A stretch of DNA of 64,000 nt from an uncultured Blautia sp. (GCA_934371915.1 CAKROE010000006.1:4064-68063), one strand, 5' to 3'; shown: positions 51,322 to 60,680, counted from the stretch's first letter. Program-made: numbers and translations. Notes: generated by a model from the letters alone, not told the origin.

Positions 51322-52248
51322 TCAGAGTTTCAGCAAATCCTTTCCTGCGATCCATTCCAGTCCTGGAATATGGACCATCATCAGAATGCATGTAATCACA
51401 ATAAACACCAGTAAATAAAGCATCAGGCCCTTCTCGTGGAAAAGCTTCTCCGGCTTCTGGGCACAGGAATCTTCTTTATAACTGATATTCAGATACAGGC
51501 TGAAAAGACCACACATAATCGGAATATCAATGATCAGCTCTGCTTTGTATTTGATCATAAAGACACCACAGAAAAATACGGAAAGCAGTGCATAATAAAA
51601 AGCTGAGATCAGCAGTGACTTTTCTGTGTAATACTTAAATGACCGGCGGTAATGGCCTGCAAGCTCTTTGTCCGCAATCATACGGTATTCGGAATAACGT
51701 TTGGTCGCCATCAGGAACGCGCCGCCCATCCAGTAGCCAAGCACGATGCTTACCGGTGGCAGATATCCGGAGGAAATCGCAAACCATCCGATCAGAAGAC
51801 GGATCGCATTGTTTACAGATTCTGAGAGCACATCCACATACGGGATCTCTTTTGTACGGAATGGTTTTACATTATAAAGAATACCCATCACGAACAGCCA
51901 GAGTTCCATCAGAAATACCGGTCTGGAGATAAACCACGCGATCAGAAGTCCGAGTGCGCCAAGTACTGCATACTCGGTCATAACCCAGTGAAATTTCAGA
52001 TTTCCCGATACAACAGGACGGTTTTTCTTTGTCGGATGAAATTTGTCAAATTCTGCGTCCAGCCATTCATTAATAACATAATTGGCAGATGCCACGAATG
52101 ATGTCGAAATAAGTGCAAGAACAATGTCCTTTACCACCGTCGCAGTAATTGGATTTCTTGTCAGAAATAAAGCAAAAATCATACCCGGTACAATAAATAA
52201 CTGTTTGATCCAGTGATCGACACGAGCAATTTTTATGTAATCTTTCAT
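51322..52248 (-). CDS. UbiA-family prenyltransferase, similar to decaprenyl-phosphate phosphoribosyltransferase
   Basis: A 308-residue polytopic membrane protein. The metal motif is ANYVINEWLDAEFDKFHPTK (NxxxD...D) followed by KNRPVVSGNL, and the second is YVDVLSESVNNAIRLLIGWF. The pattern with HPTKKNRP is that of the mycobacterial DPPR synthase branch, which puts phosphoribose on a polyprenyl phosphate. ATG 52248 is used because AAGGAAAAG lies just before it and it matches the usual N terminus. It leads the HAD, GT87-like and rhomboid genes. Confidence 0.93.
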   Translation of the reverse strand: MKDYIKIARVDHWIKQLFIVPGMIFALFLTRNPITATVVKDIVLALISTSFVASANYVINEWLDAEFDKFHPTKKNRPVVSGNLKFHWVMTEYAVLGALGLLIAWFISRPVFLMELWLFVMGILYNVKPFRTKEIPYVDVLSESVNNAIRLLIGWFAISSGYLPPVSIVLGYWMGGAFLMATKRYSEYRMIADKELAGHYRRSFKYYTEKSLLISAFYYALLSVFFCGVFMIKYKAELIIDIPIMCGLFSLYLNISYKEDSCAQKPEKLFHEKGLMLYLLVFIVITCILMMVHIPGLEWIAGKDLLKL

Positions 52249-52261
52249 ATAACTCTTTTCC

Positions 52262-52300
52262 TTTTCATTTTCTCCAAAAAAGTATAGCATACCGCATTGT
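52262..52300 (-). promoter_or_regulatory. Promoter of the UbiA-HAD-GT87-rhomboid operon
   Basis: On the minus strand TGGACT is followed after 17 bp by TATACT (near 52285), shortly before the UbiA start. The -35 is weak, so the placement is approximate. Confidence 0.5.
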
Positions 52301-52362
52301 AAAAGTCCACACAAGCCACTTGCCATACCGGAATTTTATGTCGAAAAACAGCAAAAAAGTAA

Positions 52363-52394
52363 GACGACAGAGCCATTTGTTACTCTGTCGTCTG
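52363..52394 (-). terminator. Terminator of the tad operon
   Basis: AGACGACAGAG (52363-52373) and CTCTGTCGTCT (52384-52394) form a perfect 11-bp stem; on the minus strand TACTTTTTT follows. It lies 140 bp past the FHA gene stop. Confidence 0.85.
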
Positions 52395-52533
52395 CTTCCT
52401 GCAAGGCCTCCAAATAACCGGCTTTTCTGTTTCGTATCGTCGATGCATGTCTCAGATCACGCATAAGAAGGATTCGCTTGCAGCCCTTTTGCAACATTTT
52501 TCCTTTTGGTTTTTGTTCACTTTTACCAGTAGT

Positions 52534-54090
52534 TTACTTCAGGAAGATGTAACGTGCCTGTGCAAATTCCACCTGATCCTCGTCCTGCAGCTGATATTCC
52601 TCTCCTGTCTTCAGCAGTCTTCCATTTACTGATGTGCCATTTCTCGAGTTGAGATCTGACAGATAATACTCCTCATCTACCTTTCGGATTTTTGCATGAA
52701 TACGGCTGACTGTCGGAAGTGAGATTACGGCATCGGCAGCATTTTCCATCTTACCGATCACCATAAGATCACGGTCCAGGTAAATTGTTGCAAGTTCTCC
52801 CGGTTCGCGACTTACAAGACTGGCCGGGCCGTCGTTCTGTCCGGCGGACAGAACGACGGTTTCACCGTAGTTTTCTGTTTTTTCGATTTCGTAATTCTCG
52901 TCCTGCTCCGTTGTTTCCCGGTATACATTCTGTGAGTTTTCCAGACGGTTATCTCCTGTTTCCCCTGTCCGTTCCGGCATTTTATACTTCCCGTCTTCCC
53001 ATTCCGGCATGTTACGCTGTAATCTGCCTGCCTCATGCAAATTCTCTGAGTTTCTCTCCGCTCCCTTTTTCTTATCATCACTTTCATTCGTATCCGCAAG
53101 TTCCCGCTGCACTTTCTGTCTCCATTCTGCACTCATCTGCTTTTTCTGTTTCTTTTTTTCGGCAGTCCAGGACAGAAATGCAGCGAGAACCAGAAGACTG
53201 ATGGAGACGCAGAAGATTGCTTCTGCCGGGATCCCCGGCAGATATCCCAGATAGCGAAATATAAGAAGAATAATCAGAACAGCAGCTATGGAGACGCAAA
53301 ACAGAGCAGCTGTCCATTCATTGCGGACCTTTGGAGATGCAGGAATTTCTTTGTTTCTGTCTGTCTTTTCGACTTTCTTTTTTCTCTTTGAAATTTCCTT
53401 TTCCATATCTGCTTTCAGTAATTGTGAAACATCTGCCTTCTCTTGTATTTCTCCCCCGGAATTATCCAACCCGGCCAGATTGTTTTTTGTAGAATTCTGC
53501 TCCTTATTTTGTACAGATTCTCTGGTATCGTTTTTCCCTGTACCTTCTCTGTTCTGATAAATTGCCTCTTTTATATGTTCAAGCTGAAAGCCGGTCTCCA
53601 TCGCTTTACGATAGACCCCATACCCCATGCTCACTGCCTGAGGATCTTCATGATCAAGTCTCGGAAGAAGATATTCTGTCAGTTCCCGGAACTGTTCCTG
53701 TATCGGATGATGGTAATCCGGAAGACAGCAAAACTTCACTTCTCGCTTCTCTATATCCAGAAAGATATACTCCGGACATAAAAGGATCTGATCTGTATTC
53801 ATAAGAAACTCCGCCATCTCTTCCATCACGCGAATAAAGCCTCCAAAAAGCATGTGCAGATCTTTTCTGTGAAATTTTCGCTGTTCATAAAAGGAAAACA
53901 GTGACTGCCTGGATGTGATGTCATAATAAAACAGCAGATTCCCGTCCAGTCCCTGCAATCTGCACTTTAATATAGAGGGAATCACATTTCCCGTCAGCAT
54001 TCGTACCTGATAGGATGCTGTATTTACCTTTTCTTCTTCTCGTAGAATCAAATAATTGTGACTTACATCTCTTTTATATTCTGCATACAT
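52534..54090 (-). CDS. DUF6382/FHA-domain membrane protein, end of tad operon
   Basis: A 518-residue protein. The N-terminal domain (1-175) resembles DUF6382 (HNYLILREEEKVNTASYQVR, FIRVMEEMAEFLMNTDQILL). A charged linker precedes two membrane helices (about 260-310: AALFCVSIAAVLIILLIFRY, AIFCVSISLLVLAAFLSW), then another charged linker. The C-terminal FHA domain has VIGKMENAADAVISLPTVSR, RIHAKIRKV and LSDLNSRNGTSVNGRLL, which binds phosphothreonine peptides. Its position suggests control of Tad pilus assembly by Ser/Thr phosphorylation; no kinase gene is in the window. GGGAG lies upstream of its ATG. Confidence 0.87.
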   Translation of the reverse strand: MYAEYKRDVSHNYLILREEEKVNTASYQVRMLTGNVIPSILKCRLQGLDGNLLFYYDITSRQSLFSFYEQRKFHRKDLHMLFGGFIRVMEEMAEFLMNTDQILLCPEYIFLDIEKREVKFCCLPDYHHPIQEQFRELTEYLLPRLDHEDPQAVSMGYGVYRKAMETGFQLEHIKEAIYQNREGTGKNDTRESVQNKEQNSTKNNLAGLDNSGGEIQEKADVSQLLKADMEKEISKRKKKVEKTDRNKEIPASPKVRNEWTAALFCVSIAAVLIILLIFRYLGYLPGIPAEAIFCVSISLLVLAAFLSWTAEKKKQKKQMSAEWRQKVQRELADTNESDDKKKGAERNSENLHEAGRLQRNMPEWEDGKYKMPERTGETGDNRLENSQNVYRETTEQDENYEIEKTENYGETVVLSAGQNDGPASLVSREPGELATIYLDRDLMVIGKMENAADAVISLPTVSRIHAKIRKVDEEYYLSDLNSRNGTSVNGRLLKTGEEYQLQDEDQVEFAQARYIFLK

Positions 54091-54093
54091 ATT

Positions 54094-54591
54094 TTAATCT
54101 CCCGTTATACCACTTGCTTCCTTTGCGGCCTTGAGCCTGCGGATCCACTTTACCGGCTGAATAACTTTTGAGCTTCCTTCTGTTTTTAATGTCCATTTAA
54201 ACCCGCCAAAACCTGCGATCGTATCTGCCTCATAAGTCACACTGACTTTCTTTTTTCCTGTATTTACATGGCATCGCAGATTTTCCGCGCCAAAGAATCC
54301 TACATTTCCAAGCTCCTCACCCCGGATTTCTGCTGCTGTCTGTGCTTGTCCGTCCTGATATACTGCTTCCATGCTTCCACTCAATGATGCTTCGCAGGCT
54401 GCTGCCGTCAGCCATGCCCGGTTATGTACAAAAAAGAACAGATAAATGACTCCCATAACTGTCAGAAGCACGATAGACATGACGCATGCAGCCTCAACGG
54501 TAAAGCTGCCTTTGCACAGATTTCCTCTATGTAAAATGTATGCCGGATTTTCACCCCTGCGCCTGAACACTTTCCATTTCGTTTTCTTCAA
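54094..54591 (-). CDS. TadE-like pseudopilin
   Basis: A 166-residue protein with the class-III-like start KGSFTVEAACVMSIVLLTVM (cleavage site, then a 20-residue membrane helix) and an extracellular beta-rich tail. I chose TTG 54591, with AGGAGG 9 nt upstream and a 4-bp TTGA overlap with the upstream prepilin peptidase. TadE-type pseudopilins are processed by prepilin peptidase and needed for Flp pilus assembly. Confidence 0.85.
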   Translation of the reverse strand: MKKTKWKVFRRRGENPAYILHRGNLCKGSFTVEAACVMSIVLLTVMGVIYLFFFVHNRAWLTAAACEASLSGSMEAVYQDGQAQTAAEIRGEELGNVGFFGAENLRCHVNTGKKKVSVTYEADTIAGFGGFKWTLKTEGSSKVIQPVKWIRRLKAAKEASGITGD

Positions 54592-54998
54592 AATATTAAT
54601 CCTCCTACATATCCCAGCAATAAAAAAGGTACCAGTGGAATCTCCGTCTTTCTGTTCTTTCGAAACACCAGTAACAGGACAACGGAACATGCCGCCGCAA
54701 GCAGCATTCCGATGCAGGCCATCTGAATATAACTTTCCATTCGCAGCATACAGGCCAGGGCCAGAAAGAGCCAGCCGTCTCCCATCCCTATCTGTCCCCG
54801 TGTCAGGATACTACATACAAGGATAAGGATACTGATGGCTGCCGGAATCAGATAGTCCGTCATTGTTCTTCCAGCTTTGATACTGTATACCACTCCGGCA
54901 AGTCCGAACAACAATGTGACCGGTATTGAAATTTCCCTTTTTCGGATATCCAAAAAACTGCTGAAAAGCAGAAAGATCAGTGTCCCGTATTTTTCCAT
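54588..54998 (-). CDS. Prepilin peptidase (A24 family), second of two in the operon
   Basis: A 136-residue membrane protein of the short A24 type with the first Asp in SSFLDIRKREISIP and the second in QIGMGDGWLF (GxGD). It cleaves and perhaps methylates prepilins. A larger A24 protein lies at the start of the same operon (61716-62234), so the unit encodes two peptidases. Confidence 0.9.
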   Translation of the reverse strand: MEKYGTLIFLLFSSFLDIRKREISIPVTLLFGLAGVVYSIKAGRTMTDYLIPAAISILILVCSILTRGQIGMGDGWLFLALACMLRMESYIQMACIGMLLAAACSVVLLLVFRKNRKTEIPLVPFLLLGYVGGLIF

Positions 54999-55077
54999 TT
55001 CCTTTCCTTCTTTCTTCTGATCGTTTCATTCTTTCTGTGATTTTTACTGCTGCTTCTGTAATGTCTCCGCCGAATCT

Positions 55078-55881
55078 CTATCCGCATTTGCTGCATACAT
55101 GCATATTTCCGAGCTGTGACTTCTTGACCAGCCGGACAGTCCGCTTCAGTCCACTGCAGGACGCATCATTGTGATAACGATTCCCGGAGCCTGTAATATA
55201 AACAATCCCGGAGGGATTCTGATAACGACTGCAGGTCTCACATGGGCTGTACTTCTCTCCATTATCATTTCGTCTCTGCGATACACTGCTTCCGGACACC
55301 TGTGTAACAGACAGGTTCAGATAACGGCAGCCTGCTTTTGTGTGATATACAGAACCACTTTCTGTCACAAAAACCATTTCCTCCGGTTCCGTATGGTCGC
55401 CGGAGCCTTTCCCGCTTTCTTCCGCTCCCGTCCATGCATGAACCTTCACGGTGTTGTGCATCCAGACTTTCGGAAGTGGTATCAGCGCACCGACCGGACT
55501 ATATGCGTACACATCCGGCAGTGTAATCTCCTCCGGTCCATTTCCATCTGCCACATACGCATACATTCCCGCTTCCTTCGTCTTTTCACACAACTCCTGC
55601 AAATGTGTCGTTTGCAGACTGTAAATATCCATAAAAGATATCATCGTGACCATACCGAGAAAAAACAGTGGAAGTACAAGTGCAGTCTCTACCGACAGCC
55701 CTGCCTTTTTTACCTTTGTACATGAGGTACACAAAGATACCTTTTCAGAAAGCATCAGGAGGATTCTGCCTATCGGGGACGACAGATACCATCTGTTCAG
55801 AGAGCGTGTCCTTTCTTTATTCTTTCTGTCTATCATGCTTTGATTCCCATTGAATTTTGTTTGTGCCTTCTGAAAAAGCAT
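55078..55881 (-). CDS. TadE-like pseudopilin fused to two cysteine/YH modules
   Basis: A 267-residue protein. A TadE-like hydrophobic segment (KAGLSVETALVLPLFFLGMV and onward) is preceded by about 55 residues. A middle domain follows, then two copies of a module. The first is VTESGSVYHTKAGCRYLNLS with later SPCETC; the second is ITGSGNRYHNDASCSGLKRT with later HVCSKCG. The YHxxxxC-L plus CxxC pattern resembles zinc-binding tails found on some secreted nucleases (from memory). AAAGGAGG lies 9 nt before the ATG. A strong hairpin (55904-55923) precedes it. Confidence 0.82.
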   Translation of the reverse strand: MLFQKAQTKFNGNQSMIDRKNKERTRSLNRWYLSSPIGRILLMLSEKVSLCTSCTKVKKAGLSVETALVLPLFFLGMVTMISFMDIYSLQTTHLQELCEKTKEAGMYAYVADGNGPEEITLPDVYAYSPVGALIPLPKVWMHNTVKVHAWTGAEESGKGSGDHTEPEEMVFVTESGSVYHTKAGCRYLNLSVTQVSGSSVSQRRNDNGEKYSPCETCSRYQNPSGIVYITGSGNRYHNDASCSGLKRTVRLVKKSQLGNMHVCSKCG

Positions 55882-55903
55882 CTTTCTGCACCTCCTTTTT
55901 AAC

Positions 55904-55923
55904 GGGCGGCGAGAGTGCCGCCC
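55904..55923 (-). other. Intra-operon hairpin between the DUF5702 and TadE-like genes
   Basis: GGGCGGC and GCCGCCC form a 7-bp stem with a 6-nt loop, followed on the minus strand by GTTAAAAAGGAGG. It has no T-run, so it is more likely an mRNA-stabilising or processing site than a terminator. Confidence 0.6.
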
Positions 55924-55931
55924 TTCAGCCC

Positions 55932-57449
55932 TCAGATATAGCTGTATTGTTTTGTTACAGTATATGTCCTGCTTTTGTTTGCATGCACATCCACAGATGC
56001 CTCAATTGCTTCGATACAGCAGTCCAGCCGGAACTGTTCTCTGCCTTTCGTGGCACGTATCTCTGCTTCGATCATATCCATTCCACGCTTAAGTTTCTGC
56101 GAACGTGAAGTGGATAAAAGAAGTACCTGCAGATAATCTTCATATGACATGCCGCCCTCCACATCTTTACGCTCACTATCCATTTTCTGCAGAAGATTCG
56201 GAAGATTTTCCAGTGACAGCTGCCAGTCTGCCGGTGATTTCACAAGCGGTACTTTTCCTCCATGAAACAGTTCCCGCAGATCCACAATGCTCTCCGCAAA
56301 TGACCAGCACAAAATCAGCGCCGTCTCAATCACCACTGCTGCAGGAGGAATCAGGAAACCGGACGCAACTGCCAGCGCAAGTGCCTGTATCTGTGCTCTC
56401 TTTGATGCATCGGTCATCAATGCCGATACATTGATTCCTTCGCGTATCAGAAGGAGCCGCCTTGCAACTGTCTGAAGATTTTCTCTGTCACTGGATTTTC
56501 CACTCAGAAGATACTCAATCTGATATTTAAGTCCTGCGGTGGACGGTTCCCGGTAATTTCCCAGATGTTCCATCAGATACTGCTGGTAGAGGATCTGTGA
56601 AGTCGCAGAAGAAGTCTGGATATTCTCCGCCGGAAGATTGATTCCTTCCTGCAGCTGTCGGTGTGACACAAGATCCGAAAGAGAAGTCTGATTCTCGGAA
56701 ATACCCCGTTCAGCCGGAACTACCAGGTCAAGCAGTCCCATTTTTCGAATCTGTTTTATGATTGGAATCGGATTCGTGACTGCTGGAGGTTTTGGTGTTT
56801 CCACTATCTCATTGCCGTCGGCATTTCCGCCTGATTCTTCACCACTTCCGAATATGTCTTCTGCACCTGAGCCGTTTTCTGACTTCGAAGCAGCTTCCGC
56901 TTCCTGACTTTTTTGTGCTGCTGAATCCATCTCCGCATCATAATTTTCGAGGCTGTTGCCATCCTCACTCTGACGTCCGGCTTCTTCCGCCTGTCTGATC
57001 TTTTCTTCTTTTTTGTGATAACGGTCAAGAAGAAGTCCTACGCCCTGGCTTCCAAGTGTGTCTCTCATAAATGTCACTGCCTGCCGGAAAAAAACTTCTC
57101 CGCCTTCATCAGTTGCCAGGCGATAGCCGGTAAATCCGCCCTGTTTCAAAGCAAGCTTCTGACTGTTCTGTTTCAGGACAGGTTTCATATAAGATTCAAG
57201 GTTGTCATATACCGCAGCCAGATTTAAATCTGAGTTTCCCTGTGCTCCGTCAATGAAAAACAGGTCATATTCCTTCATAAGGAAACGGTCATACTGTCCA
57301 AACAGAGAATAGAGTCCAATATCCATACTGTTCAGAATCTGCGTTCTTGCCGCCGCAGCCTGCACCGACTGGATTCCGGTCGTAACAAGTGACAGCAGCA
57401 GGCTCAGAATCAGCGCCAGAAAAACAGTGATACTTCCTTTTTTCTCCAT
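55932..57449 (-). CDS. Tad-associated DUF5702-like membrane protein
   Basis: A 505-residue protein with a TadG-type N-terminal membrane segment (KGSITVFLALILSLLLSLVT) and a long extracellular region with a coiled stretch, a Ser/Glu/Gly-rich insert (about 150-225), and a C-terminal hydrophobic patch (about 345-370). The arrangement suits the DUF5702 family. I chose ATG 57449 because AGGAG lies 7 nt upstream. It follows the Flp pilin gene by 19 bp and probably shapes the pilus base or surface. Confidence 0.82.
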   Translation of the reverse strand: MEKKGSITVFLALILSLLLSLVTTGIQSVQAAAARTQILNSMDIGLYSLFGQYDRFLMKEYDLFFIDGAQGNSDLNLAAVYDNLESYMKPVLKQNSQKLALKQGGFTGYRLATDEGGEVFFRQAVTFMRDTLGSQGVGLLLDRYHKKEEKIRQAEEAGRQSEDGNSLENYDAEMDSAAQKSQEAEAASKSENGSGAEDIFGSGEESGGNADGNEIVETPKPPAVTNPIPIIKQIRKMGLLDLVVPAERGISENQTSLSDLVSHRQLQEGINLPAENIQTSSATSQILYQQYLMEHLGNYREPSTAGLKYQIEYLLSGKSSDRENLQTVARRLLLIREGINVSALMTDASKRAQIQALALAVASGFLIPPAAVVIETALILCWSFAESIVDLRELFHGGKVPLVKSPADWQLSLENLPNLLQKMDSERKDVEGGMSYEDYLQVLLLSTSRSQKLKRGMDMIEAEIRATKGREQFRLDCCIEAIEASVDVHANKSRTYTVTKQYSYI

Positions 57450-57468
57450 TGGCATACTCCTTTCCTTT

Positions 57469-57648
57469 TCAGATAGAATTACTCTGCTTTGTAATCTTGC
57501 TCAAAATACTTCTCACCAGATTGGTCAGCTGTTCCTTAAAAATGATTACCAGACTGATCAGCACCACCAGTATCAAAATGATTTCAACGACACCTACCGC
57601 ATCTTCTTCACGCATAAACTCTCTCGCTGTCCGCATACACGCACTCAT
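57469..57648 (-). CDS. flp: Flp1-type pilin
   Basis: A 59-residue prepilin: leader MSACMRTAREFMREEDA, then VGVVEIILILVVLISLVIIF with the Glu five residues after the likely cleavage site, and a short basic tail. This is the main pilin subunit of the Tad system, cleaved by the A24 peptidases of the operon. ATG 57648 is set by AAGGAGG 6 nt upstream. Confidence 0.9.
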   Translation of the reverse strand: MSACMRTAREFMREEDAVGVVEIILILVVLISLVIIFKEQLTNLVRSILSKITKQSNSI

Positions 57649-57689
57649 ATTCTGCCTCCTTATTCTATCTGCTCTTTCCTGCTGCTCCA

Positions 57690-58715
57690 TCATCCATAGA
57701 AAGATAAAAATGCCGGTATCATAATGATCGCCATCACCACCGCAAGCATCATGACCATCGGTACGAGCAGCTTGGTCGCTGCCGTTTCCCCCAGCACTCT
57801 TGCCTTTCGCTTCCTTTCATCCCACGCTTCCAGTGCTTCTTTTTCCAGAAGATCCGCCATCCTGTGACTGCCTTTTTGCAGATTCTGTATCAGAATCGTG
57901 GAAAAGGTCTTATACTTCATCTGCCCGCACCTTTCTCCGAATCTGCGATATGCTTCCAGTTCTGCAATGCCACTGTCCATCTCATGACACATGATAGCAA
58001 TCGCCTCATACGCATATCGCCCGGTCTTTGGACGGTTTCTCATGTAATCTGCGCTCATTTTCTGAAACACCTTACGGGCAGTCATGCCCGCCTGAATCAA
58101 AAGAGTAAATTTCATGATCAGTGACGGATAATCCATCAGAAGCTGTTCCGCGCGTTTTGCCATTTCTTCCTGCTGCTCTTTTGCTTTTTTCAACATTACA
58201 ACAAACGCTGCAAAAAATGCAAGTGATGCCAGAAGGGATCCTGTCCGGTCTCCGGACTTCTGCCAGATAAGTTTCTGACCATCCCACTGATCCGGCAGAT
58301 AATAATAATCTGGATCCTGTTTCTGCTGATTGTATTCTTCGATGATTTCTTTTAATTCTTTCTGTCTCTGTTCTGCCTCATTTACTTCCTGCTCCGGTTC
58401 AGCTTCTGTCTCCTCCGTCTCTTTTTCCGGAATCTCCACATCAAACTTCTGCGGTTTCTGACCATTCACGGACACCTGTAATTCTTCCGTATATGCACCA
58501 TCCGGATTCTTCTCCATGCGATATCCTTCCTGACAGACCACATCTTTACCGTCTGTCAGGGTCAGCACCATTCCCAGAAGATTTCCACAGACTGCAACAA
58601 GCAGAAACAGCCGCATGCTCTGTCGGTCCGCGATTCCGTCCAGACGGATCCAGCCTGCCTTCCACACAAGCACGATTCCAAAAGTCAGCACAAAGATTGT
58701 TATATGTACCCACAT
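57690..58715 (-). CDS. tadC: TadC-like membrane platform protein
   Basis: A 341-residue protein. One N-terminal membrane helix is followed by an unusual extracytoplasmic acidic region (about 60-155, with EEYNQQKQDPDYYYLPDQWD) not found in most TadC proteins. The type II secretion F-domain follows, with YPSLIMKFTLLIQAGMTARK, then EAIAIMCHEMDSGIAELEAY, SHRMADLLEKEA and C-terminal helices. It is the second platform subunit, next to TadB. Confidence 0.88.
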   Translation of the reverse strand: MWVHITIFVLTFGIVLVWKAGWIRLDGIADRQSMRLFLLVAVCGNLLGMVLTLTDGKDVVCQEGYRMEKNPDGAYTEELQVSVNGQKPQKFDVEIPEKETEETEAEPEQEVNEAEQRQKELKEIIEEYNQQKQDPDYYYLPDQWDGQKLIWQKSGDRTGSLLASLAFFAAFVVMLKKAKEQQEEMAKRAEQLLMDYPSLIMKFTLLIQAGMTARKVFQKMSADYMRNRPKTGRYAYEAIAIMCHEMDSGIAELEAYRRFGERCGQMKYKTFSTILIQNLQKGSHRMADLLEKEALEAWDERKRKARVLGETAATKLLVPMVMMLAVVMAIIMIPAFLSFYG

Positions 58716-58749
58716 ATCTTATTCTGTGCGGCTCTCCCGCATTTCCTTT

Positions 58750-59493
58750 CTAAACTTCAATATCTACGATCCGTCTTCCGAGCCAGTAAGAAAGCCCGTA
58801 AATTCCAAGACATAAGGACATCGTCAGGATTCCGAACGGGTTTCCATAGAGTACTTCAAGGAATCCCGGTGAAGTCATCTTAAGATACAAAATGATTCCG
58901 GCCGGCATCAGACTCATGATCATCTGTTCTGCTTTTTTTGCCGCCAGTGTCGTCTCAATTTCTCTGCGCACGTCAATCTTGTCACCCAGCATCCTCGAAG
59001 AAGTCTGTATGATCCGGTTCATGTCACCACCGGTTCTTTTGGCAGTATAAAAAACAGCTGCAAAATTTTCGATATCTTCGATTCCGCTTCTGTCACCGAA
59101 ACTCATAAAAAGCTCTTCCACCGGCACACTTACCTTCAGCTGTGTCTCCATATAATGAAATTCCCGCACAATATCCGTTTCCTGCGGATACAGCCGTTCC
59201 AAGTCTCTGGAACATGCCATAACTGCATTTTCTACAGAATATCCTGCCTGAACGGCAACACTCAGCGCATTTAACGCATCTTTAAACTGATAATTCAGGT
59301 TCTTTTTCCGTTCACGGATCAGTCCTTTCTTTTTCCATTTCAGAAAAAATACCGTAACCGGCAATGCAAGAAACATCAGCCATGGATTCTGGTAAAAAAG
59401 ATAATCCACCGCACCACACAGCAAAAGTCCCTGCACCAGATACTTCAAAATCTCTGTCATGGAAAAACGATACTCTTCATAACTCTGCTTCAT
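58750..59493 (-). CDS. tadB: TadB-like membrane platform protein
   Basis: A 247-residue integral membrane protein with the type II secretion F-domain (LNALSVAVQAGYSVENAVMA, VSVPVEELFMSFGDRSGIED, TAKRTGGDMNRIIQTSSRML). It forms the inner-membrane platform with TadC and receives the CpaF ATPase. It overlaps cpaF by 4 bp (ATGA). Confidence 0.9.
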   Translation of the reverse strand: MKQSYEEYRFSMTEILKYLVQGLLLCGAVDYLFYQNPWLMFLALPVTVFFLKWKKKGLIRERKKNLNYQFKDALNALSVAVQAGYSVENAVMACSRDLERLYPQETDIVREFHYMETQLKVSVPVEELFMSFGDRSGIEDIENFAAVFYTAKRTGGDMNRIIQTSSRMLGDKIDVRREIETTLAAKKAEQMIMSLMPAGIILYLKMTSPGFLEVLYGNPFGILTMSLCLGIYGLSYWLGRRIVDIEV

Positions 59494-60680
59494 ATGGTCA
59501 CTCCTGCCCGTATCAGCTTTTCTCTGTTCAGAAGTTCGGCGGTCTTCACCAGTCCCTTCCCCTCCTGCCAGCGATAAAGCGTACGTGTCTTTATTTCATG
59601 ATTTTCAAATCCGCATATTTCTGTTATCTCGAGTACCTTACGGCTTTTGTCCCGCATTCTTCCCAGATGAATGAGAATATCAACACCGGAAGCGATCTGT
59701 CTTCGAATGGCCTCAAGTGGAAGGTCCACTCCCATCAGTGTCATGGTCTCAAGTCTTGAGAGCATGTCCGAAGCTGAATTGGCATGGGCGGTACTTAAGC
59801 TTCCATCATGCCCGGTATTCAGGGCCTGCAGCATATCGACCGCTTCACCACCACGTACCTCTCCGACAACGATCCGATCCGGTCTCATACGAAGCGCAGT
59901 TTTGATCAGGTCACGAATCGTAATCGATGCTGCACCTTCCATGTTTGCCATTTTTGCTTCAAGACGCACCAGATTGGCAATTCCCTGTATCTTGAGTTCG
60001 GCATTGTCCTCGATCGTGATCAGCCGCTCATCCGGCGGAATATAATTGGACAGTGCGCCAAGAAACGTCGTCTTGCCGCTTCCTGTCCCGCCTCCGATGA
60101 CCATGGAATATCGTGCCCGCACAAGTGCCGCAAGAAATTCTGCACATTCCGGCGGCAGGCTTCCAAGCGCAATCAGCTTTTCCATCGTGATCGGTGTATC
60201 CGGAAAGCGCCGGATCGTCAGAATCGGACCGTTGAGCGCAACCGGGCGGATCACCGCATTGACTCTGGCACCGTTGTCCAGACGGGCATCCACAATAGGC
60301 ATTGATTCGTTGACCACCCGGTTGCACTTACCTACGATCTGCTGAATGACATCTTCCAGCTTTTCTCCGGAAGTAAATGTTTTGTCCCACTTTGTCAATT
60401 TTCCGGCACGCTCCACAAAGATGGCATCCGGTCCGTTTACCATGATCTCCGTCACCGTCTCATCCTCGATCAGTTCCTGCAGAACATCCAGTTTGCGAAC
60501 AGAATGAAAAAGTTCCTGGCGAAGCTGTACCTTTTCTTTCAGCGAAAGGCAGTACTCCCGCATCCGCCCGAGTATCAGATCATCGATCTCCTCAAGAATT
60601 TCTTCATCACTCAGGTCTCTTGCAAGATCCAGCCGCTCCATCAGAAGTGTACGAAGTTCCTGAAATAGTTCCCTGCTCAT
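59490..60680 (-). CDS. cpaF: CpaF-type ATPase of the Tad pilus
   Basis: A 396-residue type II/IV secretion ATPase: Walker A GGGTGSGKTTFLGAL, Asp box RLITIEDNAELKI, Walker B RPDRIVVGEVRGGEAVDMLQ and His box NTGHDGSLSTAHANSA. It powers assembly of the Flp pilus. ATG 60680 is set by AAAGGA 6 nt upstream; the longer reading from 60725 has no support. It is followed by tadB with 4-bp overlap. Confidence 0.95.
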   Translation of the reverse strand: MSRELFQELRTLLMERLDLARDLSDEEILEEIDDLILGRMREYCLSLKEKVQLRQELFHSVRKLDVLQELIEDETVTEIMVNGPDAIFVERAGKLTKWDKTFTSGEKLEDVIQQIVGKCNRVVNESMPIVDARLDNGARVNAVIRPVALNGPILTIRRFPDTPITMEKLIALGSLPPECAEFLAALVRARYSMVIGGGTGSGKTTFLGALSNYIPPDERLITIEDNAELKIQGIANLVRLEAKMANMEGAASITIRDLIKTALRMRPDRIVVGEVRGGEAVDMLQALNTGHDGSLSTAHANSASDMLSRLETMTLMGVDLPLEAIRRQIASGVDILIHLGRMRDKSRKVLEITEICGFENHEIKTRTLYRWQEGKGLVKTAELLNREKLIRAGVTI

